Source: Thalassospira sp. (GTDB lineage: Bacteria > Pseudomonadota > Alphaproteobacteria > Rhodospirillales > Thalassospiraceae). Taken from it: a DNA stretch of 64,000 nt. Below are positions 8,789 through 17,742 of the stretch, in pieces. Made by a program: the position numbers and the translations under genes. The number at the start of each line of letters is the position of its first letter. Positions within the stretch are counted from its first letter, which is position 1. The stretch covers positions 310,001-374,000 of the forward strand of contig NZ_JAUYHK010000011.1 in NCBI RefSeq assembly GCF_030690045.1. The letters are read 5' to 3'. The notes under the pieces are model-generated. The model did not search any database and was not told the DNA's origin. It saw nothing but the letters and a program-made list of their open reading frames with translations.

Positions 8789-8956
8789 GGTGAAGGCAGC
8801 AGGCCTTCCCGGTCTCATATCGCTATGAGAGAGGACAATTCGAGCAAAGGTTGGTCTGTTTCATCTGTCTCATCCTTACATTGAAGCAAATCGACAATTT
8901 GCGTCCGCCAATAGGCCGGACATTAATCCGGCGGTGCCTTTACCTGGGCCCCCACC
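8789..8956 (-). ncRNA. Candidate structured RNA or rpoH leader with pairing ends
   Basis: The 604-bp gap between rpoH and the SEC-C gene holds a dense set of inverted repeats. On the minus strand the 5' end GGTGGGGGCCCAGG (8956-8943) can pair with CCTGCTGCCTTCACC (8803-8789). Two mismatches on the plus strand become G-U pairs on the minus strand, which argues that the RNA reads minus, the same direction as rpoH. Inside are three perfect hairpins: GCCGGA/TCCGGC (8915-8932), GCAAAT/ATTTGC (8886-8902) and CTCATA/TATGAG (8814-8829). It matches no RNA family I can recall. It could be an independent small RNA or part of a long rpoH leader. The remainder of the gap (8957-9262) shows no gene. Confidence 0.4.
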
Positions 8957-9262
8957 CGCTTTGATTAATATATCCAAATCCCGCGAATTTCGTCAAGATA
9001 AACTTGGTGATTTGGTTTGATATTTTATCAAGCAATTTCAATGCATTGAAAATAATACCCGATTCAATCGCTCGGGATTATCCGCAAGACACCTGATCAA
9101 ACTTAAAAGGATCACAAGGCAAAAAAAAGGCATATCGGCTCTCGCTCCGGTCACAAAAATGTGCGCAGCCCCCCCAAACCGGTTTATGTCTGGCAAGGGT
9201 TCATCAAAAAACCTATATCCCGCACTGCTTTCACATCCATATCGACAACCAGAACAGGTCCC

Positions 9263-9751
9263 ATGACATTTACTGACTGTCCTTGCGGTTCGGGCTATCC
9301 CTTTCCGGCCTGCTGTGCGCCCTATCTGGCCGGAATGGCCCGTCCGGAGACCGCGATTGCCCTGATGCGGTCGCGCTATAGCGCCTTTGTCCGCCACAAC
9401 GGACGTTATTTGCACCAAACGCTGGCGGTGGAAAAGGCAACGACCTTTGACCCTGACAGTGTGAACGACCCGGCAACGCAGTGGCTGGGGCTTGAGGTAC
9501 GCGATATTGTCGCGGGCAGAAAGGATGACAACACCGGCACGGTGGAATTTGTTGCCCGCTATCGCCAAAACGGCATGGATGTGACCCATCATGAAACATC
9601 CCGGTTTGAAAAACGCGATGGCGTCTGGTTTTATGTCGATGGTGATTATGACGTAAACACGGCACCGGCCCGTGCAACATCCCGGATTGGCCGTAATGAT
9701 CCCTGCCCGTGCGGGTCGGGACTGAAACACAAGAAATGTTGCGGAAAATAA
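9263..9751 (+). CDS. YchJ-like protein with N- and C-terminal SEC-C zinc motifs
   Basis: The product has 162 residues. It begins with a cysteine-rich motif ([17 protein letters not shown]) and ends with a second SEC-C motif ([17 protein letters not shown]), flanking the conserved YchJ core with RSRYSAF and the NTF2-like segment ending in [14 protein letters not shown] motifs bind zinc and occur at the SecA C-terminus; the role of YchJ proteins is unknown. I took the ATG at 9263, just before the first zinc motif, over an upstream in-frame start that would add 34 low-complexity residues. It is a single gene between the rpoH upstream region and the phosphatase-Nudix gene. Confidence 0.85.
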   Translation: MTFTDCPCGSGYPFPACCAPYLAGMARPETAIALMRSRYSAFVRHNGRYLHQTLAVEKATTFDPDSVNDPATQWLGLEVRDIVAGRKDDNTGTVEFVARYRQNGMDVTHHETSRFEKRDGVWFYVDGDYDVNTAPARATSRIGRNDPCPCGSGLKHKKCCGK

Positions 9752-9912
9752 AGACAATGCGCCCAACAGGCCACGTCACAAATATTTCATTACAATCGTC
9801 GATTTTCTGTGCGATACAGCGCCCCATATGCCATTCATGTCTGTTTTCGGATCTCCGTCACAGCATCCGGCTATTCCCTTATTTATGATCGAAGCCCGCC
9901 AAAGGATTACGG

Positions 9913-10896
9913 ATGAAGCGTATTTTGACCATTTTACGGCATGGCGAGGCCGAAACCTATAATCCCGGCGGCGATGCCGCCCGGCAATTGACAGAAAAGG
10001 GAAAACTGGACGCCTTTAGGGTGGGTGCCTTTCTGGGGCAATCGGAACTTTATCCGGACCGGATCGAGGTTTCGTCGGCAATCCGCACCGTTTCGACCGC
10101 CGAAAAAATGCATAAATCGATGCTGCCGGATCGCAAACCGGCCTTCATCATCAATCCGGCCCTTTATAATGCTCCGTTGGAAACCCTGACCGATATCGTG
10201 GCACAACAATCTGACGATACGCACCATGTGATGATTATCGGGCATAATCCCGGCCTGACCAGCCTGATCAACCAGATCGCCGGGCAGGATTTGCGGGCAA
10301 AACGGATTTTCCCCTCTTTGGCACCGGCATCGCTGGCCATTATCGAGGGGGATGGTCCCTGGCGTGACCTGGCCGCCGGGGCTGGCCGGGTGGTGCAATT
10401 AAAGGATGCCCGGCAATTGCCCCAGGATTTCCCGTGGCCCGATAACAAGGGGACGGAACGCCGCGAAAGGCCTGATTATTTTTACCGGCAATCCTCGGTT
10501 ATTCCGTATCGCATCGGTAAAAATGGCAAGATTGAAATCCTGCTGGTGATGTCAGGCAGCGGCAAAAATCTGGTGATTCCCAAAGGCGCAATTGAACCGG
10601 GCATGAATGCTTCGGAAAGTGCCGCCAAGGAAGCCCTTGAAGAAGCCGGCGCCATAGGCACGCCTGCGCCAATCCCGATTGGCCGCTATGAATATGACAA
10701 ATGGGGTGCTTCCTGCACGGTCGAGGTTTTCGCCATGCCGGTAGACCGCCTTTTGCCTGAAAAACAATGGGAAGAAAGCTTTCGCACCCGCAAATGGTAC
10801 GGGGGCGCCGCTGCTGTCGAGGCAATCAAACGCGACGGGCTGAAGGATATTTTGAATCGATTCATTCAGGATGTGTCCCCTGGCAAGCCGTCCTGA
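9913..10896 (+). CDS. SixA-type histidine phosphatase fused to a Nudix domain
   Basis: The 327-residue protein joins two hydrolase domains. Residues 1-165 form a SixA-like histidine phosphatase, with the phosphoacceptor motif RHGE (His10) and the second catalytic histidine in IGHNPG (His111). After a linker (about 170-195), residues 196-320 form a Nudix domain like the diphosphoinositol/diadenosine polyphosphate hydrolases. The Nudix box is non-canonical: the first Glu is Met231 and the Arg of RE is Lys239, but the catalytic Glu240, Glu243 and Glu244 remain. Mycobacterial MutT1 combines the same two folds in the opposite order. A role in cleaning up nucleotide or inorganic polyphosphates is inference. 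AAAGGA precedes the ATG. Confidence 0.88.
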   Translation: MKRILTILRHGEAETYNPGGDAARQLTEKGKLDAFRVGAFLGQSELYPDRIEVSSAIRTVSTAEKMHKSMLPDRKPAFIINPALYNAPLETLTDIVAQQSDDTHHVMIIGHNPGLTSLINQIAGQDLRAKRIFPSLAPASLAIIEGDGPWRDLAAGAGRVVQLKDARQLPQDFPWPDNKGTERRERPDYFYRQSSVIPYRIGKNGKIEILLVMSGSGKNLVIPKGAIEPGMNASESAAKEALEEAGAIGTPAPIPIGRYEYDKWGASCTVEVFAMPVDRLLPEKQWEESFRTRKWYGGAAAVEAIKRDGLKDILNRFIQDVSPGKPS

Positions 10897-10926
10897 TCGG
10901 GCCGCCCCGTAAACCAAAATAAATTT

Positions 10927-11802
10927 TCATGCCGTGCGGGATATCGCAATCGCACGATCCAGCAATGCCTGGGATCTTTGGGGATCAAGCCGCAACTGAC
11001 TGGTTCGCGCCGCACGAAACAGATTTTTGATCTGATCATCTTCGATCGGCTCGCAACTTAATCCTGCCCTGTCACTCAGCATCCGGATCATCTCATCGGG
11101 CAATGCCCGGTCGCGAATTTCGTCATTCAGCAAGAACCGCTCCGCATCAACAAAATCATGATACATATTGCGGTAAAGGATCGTCTGATACTGGGCGTGC
11201 AGTTCAATCCGGCCTTGCGGTGTGACCAGCAAAACCGGGAACATCGGGGCCAGGTCGGCTAAATACCGGTTCGCATAGGCCGTCGCCTTCCAGTATTTTT
11301 CGGCAATGCGGGCATAGGTGCCAAAATCGTCAAGCATCTTGAATCCCGATTTTGCCAAAGGCAGAATTTCAATCTTTGGTTTGGCCGGATCAACCGTATC
11401 ATTCGCGACATCAACATACAGATTGCCGATTTGAAAGGCATTCTGAAAATACCGGTCCCGCAAATTGCCCCATATCCGTTTTGCCAGCCCACCCTGCCGA
11501 CAAAATTCCCGCAAGGCCATCATCCCGGCTGAACGCGGTGCTGCAATTTCGCGCTGAAGCAACGCGAACACACCCTTGCTGATTTCAAGACAGAAACCAA
11601 CCGGATATTCTGCCTTGCGAGGGTGATCCGATGCTGCGAACTGTTCATCATATTCGGCACGCAATCGCCACAAATCAGCCTCAAGTGTCGCAAGATGCGG
11701 GACAATCAGCAACCGGGACAACTTGACCTGCTTTGCATCCGGGCGAACCGGCGCTTCCTGATTGGCTTGCTCCGCAAGAAAGGCAGGGGACATTTGTGAC
11801 AT
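10927..11802 (-). CDS. Hypothetical cytoplasmic protein (291 aa)
   Basis: I do not recognise this protein. It is soluble, mostly helical and rich in charged residues, with no signal peptide or membrane span. Notable stretches are KLSRLLIVPHLATLEADLWRL near residue 28, QNAFQIGNLYVDVANDTVDP near 125 and LLNDEIRDRALPDEMIRML near 235. The start at 11802 (MSQMSPAF) is preceded by AAGGGTGG; extending further upstream would run into the hairpin at 11826-11859 and the ssb tail. It follows ssb on the same strand but is separated from it by that hairpin, so it may have its own promoter or depend on readthrough. Confidence 0.65.
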   Translation of the reverse strand: MSQMSPAFLAEQANQEAPVRPDAKQVKLSRLLIVPHLATLEADLWRLRAEYDEQFAASDHPRKAEYPVGFCLEISKGVFALLQREIAAPRSAGMMALREFCRQGGLAKRIWGNLRDRYFQNAFQIGNLYVDVANDTVDPAKPKIEILPLAKSGFKMLDDFGTYARIAEKYWKATAYANRYLADLAPMFPVLLVTPQGRIELHAQYQTILYRNMYHDFVDAERFLLNDEIRDRALPDEMIRMLSDRAGLSCEPIEDDQIKNLFRAARTSQLRLDPQRSQALLDRAIAISRTA

Positions 11803-11825
11803 GGGTTTCCACCCTTTTGATAAAC

Positions 11826-11859
11826 ATATCCCCCCATACCGGGGGCATGGGGGGAATAT
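11826..11859 (-). terminator. GC-rich hairpin after ssb
   Basis: ATAT-CCCCCC-AT pairs with AT-GGGGGG-ATAT (one bulged base) around a GC-rich loop, giving a 12-bp stem between the ssb stop and the next minus-strand gene. It lacks a clean T-tract on the minus strand, so it may act as a partial terminator or mRNA stabiliser. Confidence 0.55.
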
Positions 11860-11884
11860 GGGTATTCTGTCTGCTATATCTGCA

Positions 11885-12415
11885 TCAGAACGGAATTTCG
11901 TCATCCAGATCGGGCGCACCCGCCGGGACCGATCCGCCGCCGCTGCGCGATGAACCGCCGCCCGAAGAATTGCCCCATCCGGCATCTGAACCGCCATTGC
12001 TATCGCCGTAATCGCCGCCATAATTGCCGCCACCAGAACCACCCGATGAACCGCCGTCACCCCCACGACTGTCCAGCATGGTCAAAACGCTGTTAAAACC
12101 TTCAAGGACGATTTCGGTGGTGTAGTTTTCCTTGCCGTCCTGCCCCTGCCATTTGCGGGTGCGAAGCTGGCCCTCGATATAAAGTTTGCTGCCTTTTTTG
12201 ACGTATTTTTCAACCACATCGGCCAGCGCATCACTGAAGACCACGATGCGGTGCCATTCGGTGCGTTCGCGGCGCTCACCTGACTGACGGTCTTTCCATT
12301 GTTCCGACGTCGCAATGCTGAAATTTGCGATCTTTTTGCCCGCCTGGGTAAAGCGGATTTCCGGGTCGCGGCCCAGATTACCGACGAGAATGACTTTGTT
12401 GACACTGCCAGCCAT
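11885..12415 (-). CDS. ssb: Single-stranded DNA-binding protein SSB
   Basis: SSB coats single-stranded DNA during replication, recombination and repair and recruits partners through its C-terminal tip. The 176-residue protein has the OB fold in residues 1-112 ([16 protein letters not shown], then [15 protein letters not shown]). A glycine/serine-rich linker with [17 protein letters not shown] spans about 118-163, and the acidic tip DLDDEIPF recruits partners. The ATG at 12415 is the family start. I found no LexA box directly upstream, unlike uvrA and recG here. Confidence 0.96.
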   Translation of the reverse strand: MAGSVNKVILVGNLGRDPEIRFTQAGKKIANFSIATSEQWKDRQSGERRERTEWHRIVVFSDALADVVEKYVKKGSKLYIEGQLRTRKWQGQDGKENYTTEIVLEGFNSVLTMLDSRGGDGGSSGGSGGGNYGGDYGDSNGGSDAGWGNSSGGGSSRSGGGSVPAGAPDLDDEIPF

Positions 12416-12471
12416 GGTTTTCTTCCAAAGTTTGTTGTTGTCCGTTGCCCTGTTGTATCAGGCCAGATGAA

Positions 12472-12948
12472 TTATGCGCGTGCAAAAACATGCCGCATTA
12501 TAGTTTCAAGTCCGTCGCGATCAATCAAATCGAATGAGCCATAGGCCACACTATCGACATCAAACACCGCAATCAGGTCGCCATTGCCATCGATCACCGG
12601 CACGACAATTTCCGAATTGGACCGGCTGTCACAGGCGATATGGCCGGGGAATTCATGGACATCCTGCACAATTTGCGTTTCGCGCGTTGCCGCCGCAGTC
12701 CCGCAAACACCCCGTCCAAACGGGATGCGCAAACAGCCCAAAGTCCCCTGATACGGCCCGACCACCAGTTCGTTTTTCTTTTCCGGATCAACCAGATAAA
12801 ACCCGGTCCAGAAGTAATAGTCAAACTTTTGCGCCAGAATGCAGCAAACCGTCGCCATCAGGGCGGTCTGGTTGCGCTCGCCGTCGGTGATACTGATCAG
12901 TTCTTTTTGGGCCTCAAGATACAGGGCCTGTTTTTGGGCGGCGTCCAA
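12472..12948 (-). CDS. msrC: Free methionine-(R)-sulfoxide reductase (GAF domain)
   Basis: This is a 158-residue single GAF domain of the fRMsr family, which reduces free L-methionine-(R)-sulfoxide using thioredoxin-type electrons. The three family cysteines are present at Cys72, Cys82 and Cys106. Their spacing of 10 and 24 residues is identical to that of the characterised yeast enzyme. The segment GCLRIPFGRGVCGTAA around the first two and HIACDSRSNSEIVVP around the third are typical. It precedes ssb on the same strand by 56 nt. Confidence 0.9.
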   Translation of the reverse strand: MDAAQKQALYLEAQKELISITDGERNQTALMATVCCILAQKFDYYFWTGFYLVDPEKKNELVVGPYQGTLGCLRIPFGRGVCGTAAATRETQIVQDVHEFPGHIACDSRSNSEIVVPVIDGNGDLIAVFDVDSVAYGSFDLIDRDGLETIMRHVFARA

Positions 12949-13047
12949 TCATGTCTCCTGCGCTTTGATTCTGTCGGGCGGACCCTATCGGTTTCGATGT
13001 TTTGAAACAACCGCAAAACAGCCTTTATCGAGACAAGGCAGATACAA

Positions 13048-13079
13048 AAATGCCCCGGCTTTTATCCTCCGGGGCATTT
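13048..13079 (-). terminator. Intrinsic terminator of the ugp operon
   Basis: An 11-bp stem (AAATGCCCCGG with CCGGGGCATTT) lies 23 nt after the ugpC stop. Reading on the minus strand it is followed by a run of T, the normal layout of a factor-independent terminator. Confidence 0.8.
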
Positions 13080-13101
13080 CCTGTCTTGCTGATATCAAGG
13101 T

Positions 13102-14172
13102 TCAGATGCGTTTCCCAGTTTCCCGGTCAAACAGATGCAACTGGTTGGCGATGGTCGAAAGGGTCAGTTCCTGATCACGGGCAAATTGATGCGTCCCTTG
13201 CAGGCGCAAGGTGACATTTTCGCCGATTATCCCGAAATCCAGATAAACCAGCGTTTCCGCCCCCAGCGATTCGACCATGCGGACCTTGGCCTTTAACGGG
13301 CCATTGCCATCCTGCTGCAAGGTGAAATGTTCCGGGCGAATGCCGACAATCACATCACGCCCGGCCTCGACATCATGATCCAGCGCCAGACAGGTACCAT
13401 CCGAAAACATCGCATGGCTACGATCATCGGCCACCCGGCCCGGCAGGAAATTCATCGATGGTGACCCGATGAAACCGGCGACAAACAGGGTCGCCGGTTT
13501 TTCATAAATTTCAATCGGGCTGCCCACCTGCTCCGCCACCCCGCCATTCATTACAATCAGGCGGTCGGCCAGCGTCATGGCCTCCACCTGATCATGGGTG
13601 ACATAGACCGATGTGGTGCCAAGGCGCTGTTGCAGGTTCTTGATTTCAAGACGCATATCAACACGCAATTTGGCATCAAGGTTTGACAGCGGTTCGTCAA
13701 ACAAAAACACCTTGGGTTCGCGTACAATGGCGCGGCCCATTGCCACACGCTGGCGCTGCCCGCCCGATAATTGCCGGGGTTTGCGGTCCAGATGGTCATT
13801 CAATTGCAGGATGGCTGCGGCCTCGCGCACGCGGGCATCAATTTCGGCCTTGCTGTAACCGCGATTTTTAAGGCCATAGGCCATATTGGCATAATTGGTC
13901 ATATGCGGATAAAGCGCATAATTCTGAAACACCATCGCAATGTCACGGTCGGCCGGGGCAATTTTATTGACCACCGTATCACCGATCATAATCTCGCCAC
14001 CGGTGATGGTTTCCAGACCGGCAATCATCCGCAAAAGCGTTGATTTGCCACATCCCGATGGCCCGACCAGAACGGCCAGTTCGCCATCGGCAATTTCCAG
14101 ATTGATGCCATGCAGCGCCTTGAACCCGTTTTCATAGGTTTTTTCGGTCTGCCTTAAACTCAGTGTTGCCAT
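13102..14172 (-). CDS. ugpC: Glycerol-3-phosphate ABC transporter ATPase UgpC
   Basis: The 356-residue protein is the ATPase of the sn-glycerol-3-phosphate importer. It has Walker [10 protein letters not shown] near residue 38, the Q-loop [11 protein letters not shown], signature [15 protein letters not shown] near 135, Walker [14 protein letters not shown] and the switch [10 protein letters not shown]-terminal TOBE/MalK-type regulatory domain includes VGIRPEHF. It is the last gene of the minus-strand ugpBAEC operon, 49 nt after ugpE, and is followed by a terminator. MalK-type ATPases are often interchangeable, so the substrate call rests on the permeases. Confidence 0.9.
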   Translation of the reverse strand: MATLSLRQTEKTYENGFKALHGINLEIADGELAVLVGPSGCGKSTLLRMIAGLETITGGEIMIGDTVVNKIAPADRDIAMVFQNYALYPHMTNYANMAYGLKNRGYSKAEIDARVREAAAILQLNDHLDRKPRQLSGGQRQRVAMGRAIVREPKVFLFDEPLSNLDAKLRVDMRLEIKNLQQRLGTTSVYVTHDQVEAMTLADRLIVMNGGVAEQVGSPIEIYEKPATLFVAGFIGSPSMNFLPGRVADDRSHAMFSDGTCLALDHDVEAGRDVIVGIRPEHFTLQQDGNGPLKAKVRMVESLGAETLVYLDFGIIGENVTLRLQGTHQFARDQELTLSTIANQLHLFDRETGKRI

Positions 14173-14221
14173 TTTGGTATCCTGTTTGCGGATCAGTGTG
14201 TTTATGTCGGGACCGGGACCG

Positions 14222-15076
14222 TTATTTTTCGGTTTCCACCAGCCCCTTGATGAACATGCGCTGGAAAATCACCACGACCAGAACCGGCGGAATGGTCGCC
14301 ATGATGGTCAGGGCAAATGCCTTGGGGAATTGCGGGATCTGACCGCCTTCATACAGCGAGTTGTAGACCTGCTTGATACCGATCACGATGGTATAAAGCT
14401 GATCATCGGTGGTCATCAAAAGCGGCCACAGATACTGGTTCCAGCCCACCACAAACATGATGATGAAGATTGCAGCAATCATGGTGACCGAAAGCGGCAC
14501 CAGAATATCGACGAAAAACCGCAAGGGTCCCGCTCCGTCAAGACGGGCAGCTTCCAGCAATTCATCGGGGACGGAACGGTAAAACTGCCGGAAAAAGAAT
14601 GTCCCGGTGGCCGATGCAATCAGCGGCAAAATCAGGCCGGTATAGGTATTGAGCAGGCCCAGGCTTGAAACCACTTCGTAAGACGGCACTATGCGCACTT
14701 CAAGCGGCAGCAACAGGGTGGCGAAAATCACCCAGAATAGCGGCACCGCCAGTTTGAACCGGAAATAGACAATGGCATAGGCCGCCATCATCGAAATCAC
14801 CACTTTGCCAATGGCAAAACCCAAGCCCAGAACCATGCTGTTAAACAGCATTTCAAGGGCGGTAACGCGCCCCTTGGTCGCCGCCGGATCAAACAGGATG
14901 GCCCCGTAATTTTCAAGAAAATGCCCGCCGAACCACATTTGCAGCCCGTTCTGAAACAGATATTCACGGGTATGGGTCGAAGATGCCAACGCGATCCAGA
15001 CCGGGGCAATCATGAAAGCCGATCCAAGAATGAGGATCAGGTGATTGGTAATGATACGTAATTTGGACTGATACAT
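14222..15076 (-). CDS. ugpE: Glycerol-3-phosphate ABC transporter permease UgpE
   Basis: The 284-residue inner-membrane permease has about six transmembrane helices, starting with [20 protein letters not shown] near residue 13. The EAA loop that contacts the ATPase reads [17 protein letters not shown] near 170-186. It resembles E. coli UgpE closely over several blocks (for example [19 protein letters not shown] and [10 protein letters not shown]), which sets it apart from general MalG-type permeases. It lies 12 nt after ugpA and before ugpC in the ugp operon. Confidence 0.92.
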   Translation of the reverse strand: MYQSKLRIITNHLILILGSAFMIAPVWIALASSTHTREYLFQNGLQMWFGGHFLENYGAILFDPAATKGRVTALEMLFNSMVLGLGFAIGKVVISMMAAYAIVYFRFKLAVPLFWVIFATLLLPLEVRIVPSYEVVSSLGLLNTYTGLILPLIASATGTFFFRQFYRSVPDELLEAARLDGAGPLRFFVDILVPLSVTMIAAIFIIMFVVGWNQYLWPLLMTTDDQLYTIVIGIKQVYNSLYEGGQIPQFPKAFALTIMATIPPVLVVVIFQRMFIKGLVETEK

Positions 15077-15088
15077 CCTGATCCCTCC

Positions 15089-15967
15089 CTAATAATGGAC
15101 TTTGCGTTCGATAAAGCGGAATTGGAAAATCGTCAGGATACTGACCATAAACATCAGAATGACCGACTGGGCGGCACTGCTGCCCATATCCGCCCCCAGA
15201 AATCCATCGACATAGACCTTGTAAACCAGTGTCGCCGTCGTACCGCCCGGCGATCCCTTGGTCGAAACATCGATGATCCCGAAAGTTTCAAAAAACGCAT
15301 AGGTCAGATTGATCACCATCAGGAAAAACGTGGTCGGGGCCAGCAGCGGAAATGTAATGGTCCAGAACCGGCGTTCGGCACTTTTGCAATCAAGGGTCGC
15401 CGCCTCGGTCACCGATTTGGGGATGCCTTGCAGGCCCGACAGGAAAAAGATGAAATTGACGCTGATCTGTTTCCAGACGGCAATCAGGATAACGACAAAG
15501 GCGGCGTCATTGCCGTTCTGGATGTGATTGAACTCGAACCCCATGCTGTTCAGCAGGATATAAAGATCCCCCATCAGCGGGTTAAACAGCATGCTGCCCA
15601 AAAGGCCTGCGACCGGCGGCGCAATGGCATAGCCCCACATCAGAAGGGTTTTATAACTTTTGGCACCGCGAATGATCTCGTCGGCGCGCACCGCCAGAAA
15701 CAGCGAAATCGCAATCGACAGAAAGGCCACGATAAAAGAAAAAACAATGGTGAAAACTGCCGATTTCGCCCAGCTATCGCTCGACAGCACATCTTCAAAA
15801 TTGCGGAACCAGACAAATTGCGAAGACAGGCCAAAGGCGTCTTCCAGCAAAAATGACTGATAGACCGCCTGCCCGGCCGGCCATAAAAAGAAGATCAGGA
15901 TGATCAGAATCTGGGGTGCCACAAACAGATATGGCACCGGGCTATGCCCGAATTGTACGCGCTTCAT
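15089..15967 (-). CDS. ugpA: Glycerol-3-phosphate ABC transporter permease UgpA
   Basis: This 292-residue permease with about six membrane helices is strikingly like E. coli UgpA: VPYLFVAPQILII at the N-terminus, WKQISVNFIFF mid-protein, NLTYAFFETF, and SSAAQSVILMFMVSILTIFQFRF at the end. The EAA loop (SVTEAATLDCKSAERRFW) contacts UgpC. I used the ATG at 15967 (MKRVQFGHSP), preceded by an AGGCAGG; a TTG two codons upstream is a weaker alternative. It is separated from ugpB by a strong hairpin. Confidence 0.93.
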   Translation of the reverse strand: MKRVQFGHSPVPYLFVAPQILIILIFFLWPAGQAVYQSFLLEDAFGLSSQFVWFRNFEDVLSSDSWAKSAVFTIVFSFIVAFLSIAISLFLAVRADEIIRGAKSYKTLLMWGYAIAPPVAGLLGSMLFNPLMGDLYILLNSMGFEFNHIQNGNDAAFVVILIAVWKQISVNFIFFLSGLQGIPKSVTEAATLDCKSAERRFWTITFPLLAPTTFFLMVINLTYAFFETFGIIDVSTKGSPGGTTATLVYKVYVDGFLGADMGSSAAQSVILMFMVSILTIFQFRFIERKVHY

Positions 15968-16002
15968 TGCCAAAGCCTGCCTTGAAGATCATCAAAATGG
16001 CG

Positions 16003-16033
16003 ACAGGGCGACCCGAAATACGGGTCGCCCTGT
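16003..16033 (-). terminator. Intercistronic hairpin between ugpB and ugpA
   Basis: A perfect 13-bp stem (ACAGGGCGACCCG with CGGGTCGCCCTGT) around a 5-nt loop sits 14 nt after the ugpB stop. There is no T-tract, so it more likely protects the ugpB mRNA or partly attenuates the downstream genes than fully terminates. Confidence 0.65.
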
Positions 16034-16047
16034 ACCAGACGAAGGGT

Positions 16048-17346
16048 TTATTTATAGGTGTCGTGGAAACGCACCAGCAAATCATTACCTTCTGATTCAA
16101 TGGTATCGAAAGCCTGATCAATCGTGGCTTCGCCATTCATCATGCGGTCGATTTCGCGATAAATCACTTCACGTATCTGGACATAGAACCCAAGACGATA
16201 GCCCTTGGTCCAGTCGCCGCCTTCTTCCGAAAGCTGCTGGATACCGATTTCCGCATCCGGGCTTTCCTTATAATAGCCTTCTTTCTTCGCCAGTTCATAA
16301 GCCGCATTGGTAATCGGCACATAGCCGGTTTCCTTGTGCCAGTAAAACTGGGTTTCCGGTTTGGTCAGGAATTCAAAGAACTTTGCAACACCGGCATATT
16401 CTTCATCCTTGTGACCGGCAAAGGCAAACAGCGAACCGCCACCGATAAAGGTGCTTTTCGGGGCTTCGCCCACGCCTTCCCAATAAGGCAGGGTCGATGT
16501 ACCGAAATCAAACTGGGCGGACTGGCGCAGGCCACCGAACGATCCGCTCGAACCGATCCACATGGCGACTTTCTGTTGCAGGAAGGCATCCTGGTTGGCA
16601 CCCCATGCACGGCCATAATAGCCATGATAACCGGCGTCCTTCCATTCCTTCATTTTCTGCCAATGGGCTTTCAACTCGTCATTATTGTAAAGCAACTTGG
16701 CATCGGTGCTGTCGTAACCGTTATTGGCGGTCGCCATCTGAAGATTGTGGCGTGACATGAAGTTTTCAAAGAAAATCCAGGGGCCGTGCGAATGGGCGAA
16801 ACCTTCGTAACCGGCTTCTTTCAGCTTCGGCGCGATTGCTTCAAATTCCTGCCAGGTTTTCGGGGCTGCCGTGATACCGGCTTTGGCAAAGGCATCCTTG
16901 TTGAAATACAAAAGCGGGGTCGAACTGTTGAACGGCATGCCGATCATCTTGTCGTCGGAATCGGCATAGAAATACCGAACGCCCGGGATGTAATCATTGA
17001 TGTCAAAACCGACACCATGTTTGTTCAAAAGGTCTTCGACCGGGAAAACCGCGCCCTTGGCATTGATGATGGTGGCGGCACCGGCATCAAAAATCTGGAT
17101 GATATGGGGCTGGTTCTTGGCGCGAAAAGCCGCAATCCCGGCCGTCATGGTGTCTTCATAGCCACCCTTGTTGATCGCAATAACCTTGTATTCCGACTGG
17201 CTGGCATTGAAATCTTCGGCAATCTGGTCCACGACACCGCCCAGCGCGCCATCCATGGCATGCCACCAGGTAATTTCGGTCTGGGCATGGGCGGAATGCG
17301 CCATCGCCAGCAAAGCGGCCGCAGCCATTAACGTTTTGCGAAACAT
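16048..17346 (-). CDS. ugpB: Glycerol-3-phosphate ABC transporter periplasmic binding protein UgpB
   Basis: The 432-residue extracytoplasmic solute-binding protein opens with a Sec signal peptide (MFRKTLMAAAALLAMAHSAHA, cut before QTEITWW). The mature part has the UgpB pattern: ITWWHAMDGALG, IQIFDAGAA, MPFNSSTPLLYFNKD and WIGSSGSF. It delivers sn-glycerol-3-phosphate or glycerophosphodiesters to UgpAE. I took the ATG at 17346: a GGGAG lies upstream, whereas the TTG at 17364 would overlap it. It is the first gene of the operon. I looked for a Pho box in the 395-nt upstream gap and saw none I would trust; that gap is AT-rich and holds the terminator of the preceding operon. Confidence 0.93.
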   Translation of the reverse strand: MFRKTLMAAAALLAMAHSAHAQTEITWWHAMDGALGGVVDQIAEDFNASQSEYKVIAINKGGYEDTMTAGIAAFRAKNQPHIIQIFDAGAATIINAKGAVFPVEDLLNKHGVGFDINDYIPGVRYFYADSDDKMIGMPFNSSTPLLYFNKDAFAKAGITAAPKTWQEFEAIAPKLKEAGYEGFAHSHGPWIFFENFMSRHNLQMATANNGYDSTDAKLLYNNDELKAHWQKMKEWKDAGYHGYYGRAWGANQDAFLQQKVAMWIGSSGSFGGLRQSAQFDFGTSTLPYWEGVGEAPKSTFIGGGSLFAFAGHKDEEYAGVAKFFEFLTKPETQFYWHKETGYVPITNAAYELAKKEGYYKESPDAEIGIQQLSEEGGDWTKGYRLGFYVQIREVIYREIDRMMNGEATIDQAFDTIESEGNDLLVRFHDTYK

Positions 17347-17683
17347 GATAACTCTATCTCCCAAAGAAAAACTTGTCTGCGTTCGCCACCCTGTTAACGG
17401 CGAAGCTCAACGGGTTGCTTTTCCTGTGGGGATCACATTTCCTCAAGTTACAGTTTTCGGAAATCTACTTTTGATGCGCGAAACGATACATAAATCAGCC
17501 GTTTTCATCCCGATGGATGATCAAACAAACAAAAAATTATGATCATTTAATCAATTTAATCACCCTCTCTTTGCGAAAAATCACATTTGAACGACTCCTG
17601 ATTGTCGAGAATAATTACTTGAAATCAAATTGTTACAAAAATATTTCATCACCATCAAACAGCAACAACCATCATGACGACAC

Positions 17684-17715
17684 ACAAAAGGCGATCCCTT
17701 CAGATCGCCTTTTGT
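17684..17715 (-). terminator. Terminator of the polyamine-type transporter operon
   Basis: A perfect 12-bp stem (ACAAAAGGCGAT with ATCGCCTTTTGT) around an 8-nt loop lies 27 nt after the last gene of the upstream minus-strand operon. The T-rich 3' arm supplies the U-tract. Confidence 0.75.
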
Positions 17716-17742
17716 GCATTCGCAAATGAACATTCTCTCAAA

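Noticed and set aside
8943-8956. Possible SRP 4.5S RNA 3' end (GGGCCCCCACC)
   Set aside because: The conserved apical domain with the GGAA tetraloop and AGCAG loop is not found within a suitable distance on either strand.
8789-8956. tmRNA or 6S RNA identity for the structured element
   Set aside because: No tag-peptide codons such as ANDN are present on either strand, so tmRNA is unlikely. 6S RNA could not be confirmed by any motif I trust, so I left it unnamed.
17347-17683. PhoB box upstream of ugpB
   Set aside because: I searched for paired CTGTCAT-like repeats because ugp operons are often phosphate-controlled. Only weak, single half-matches were seen.
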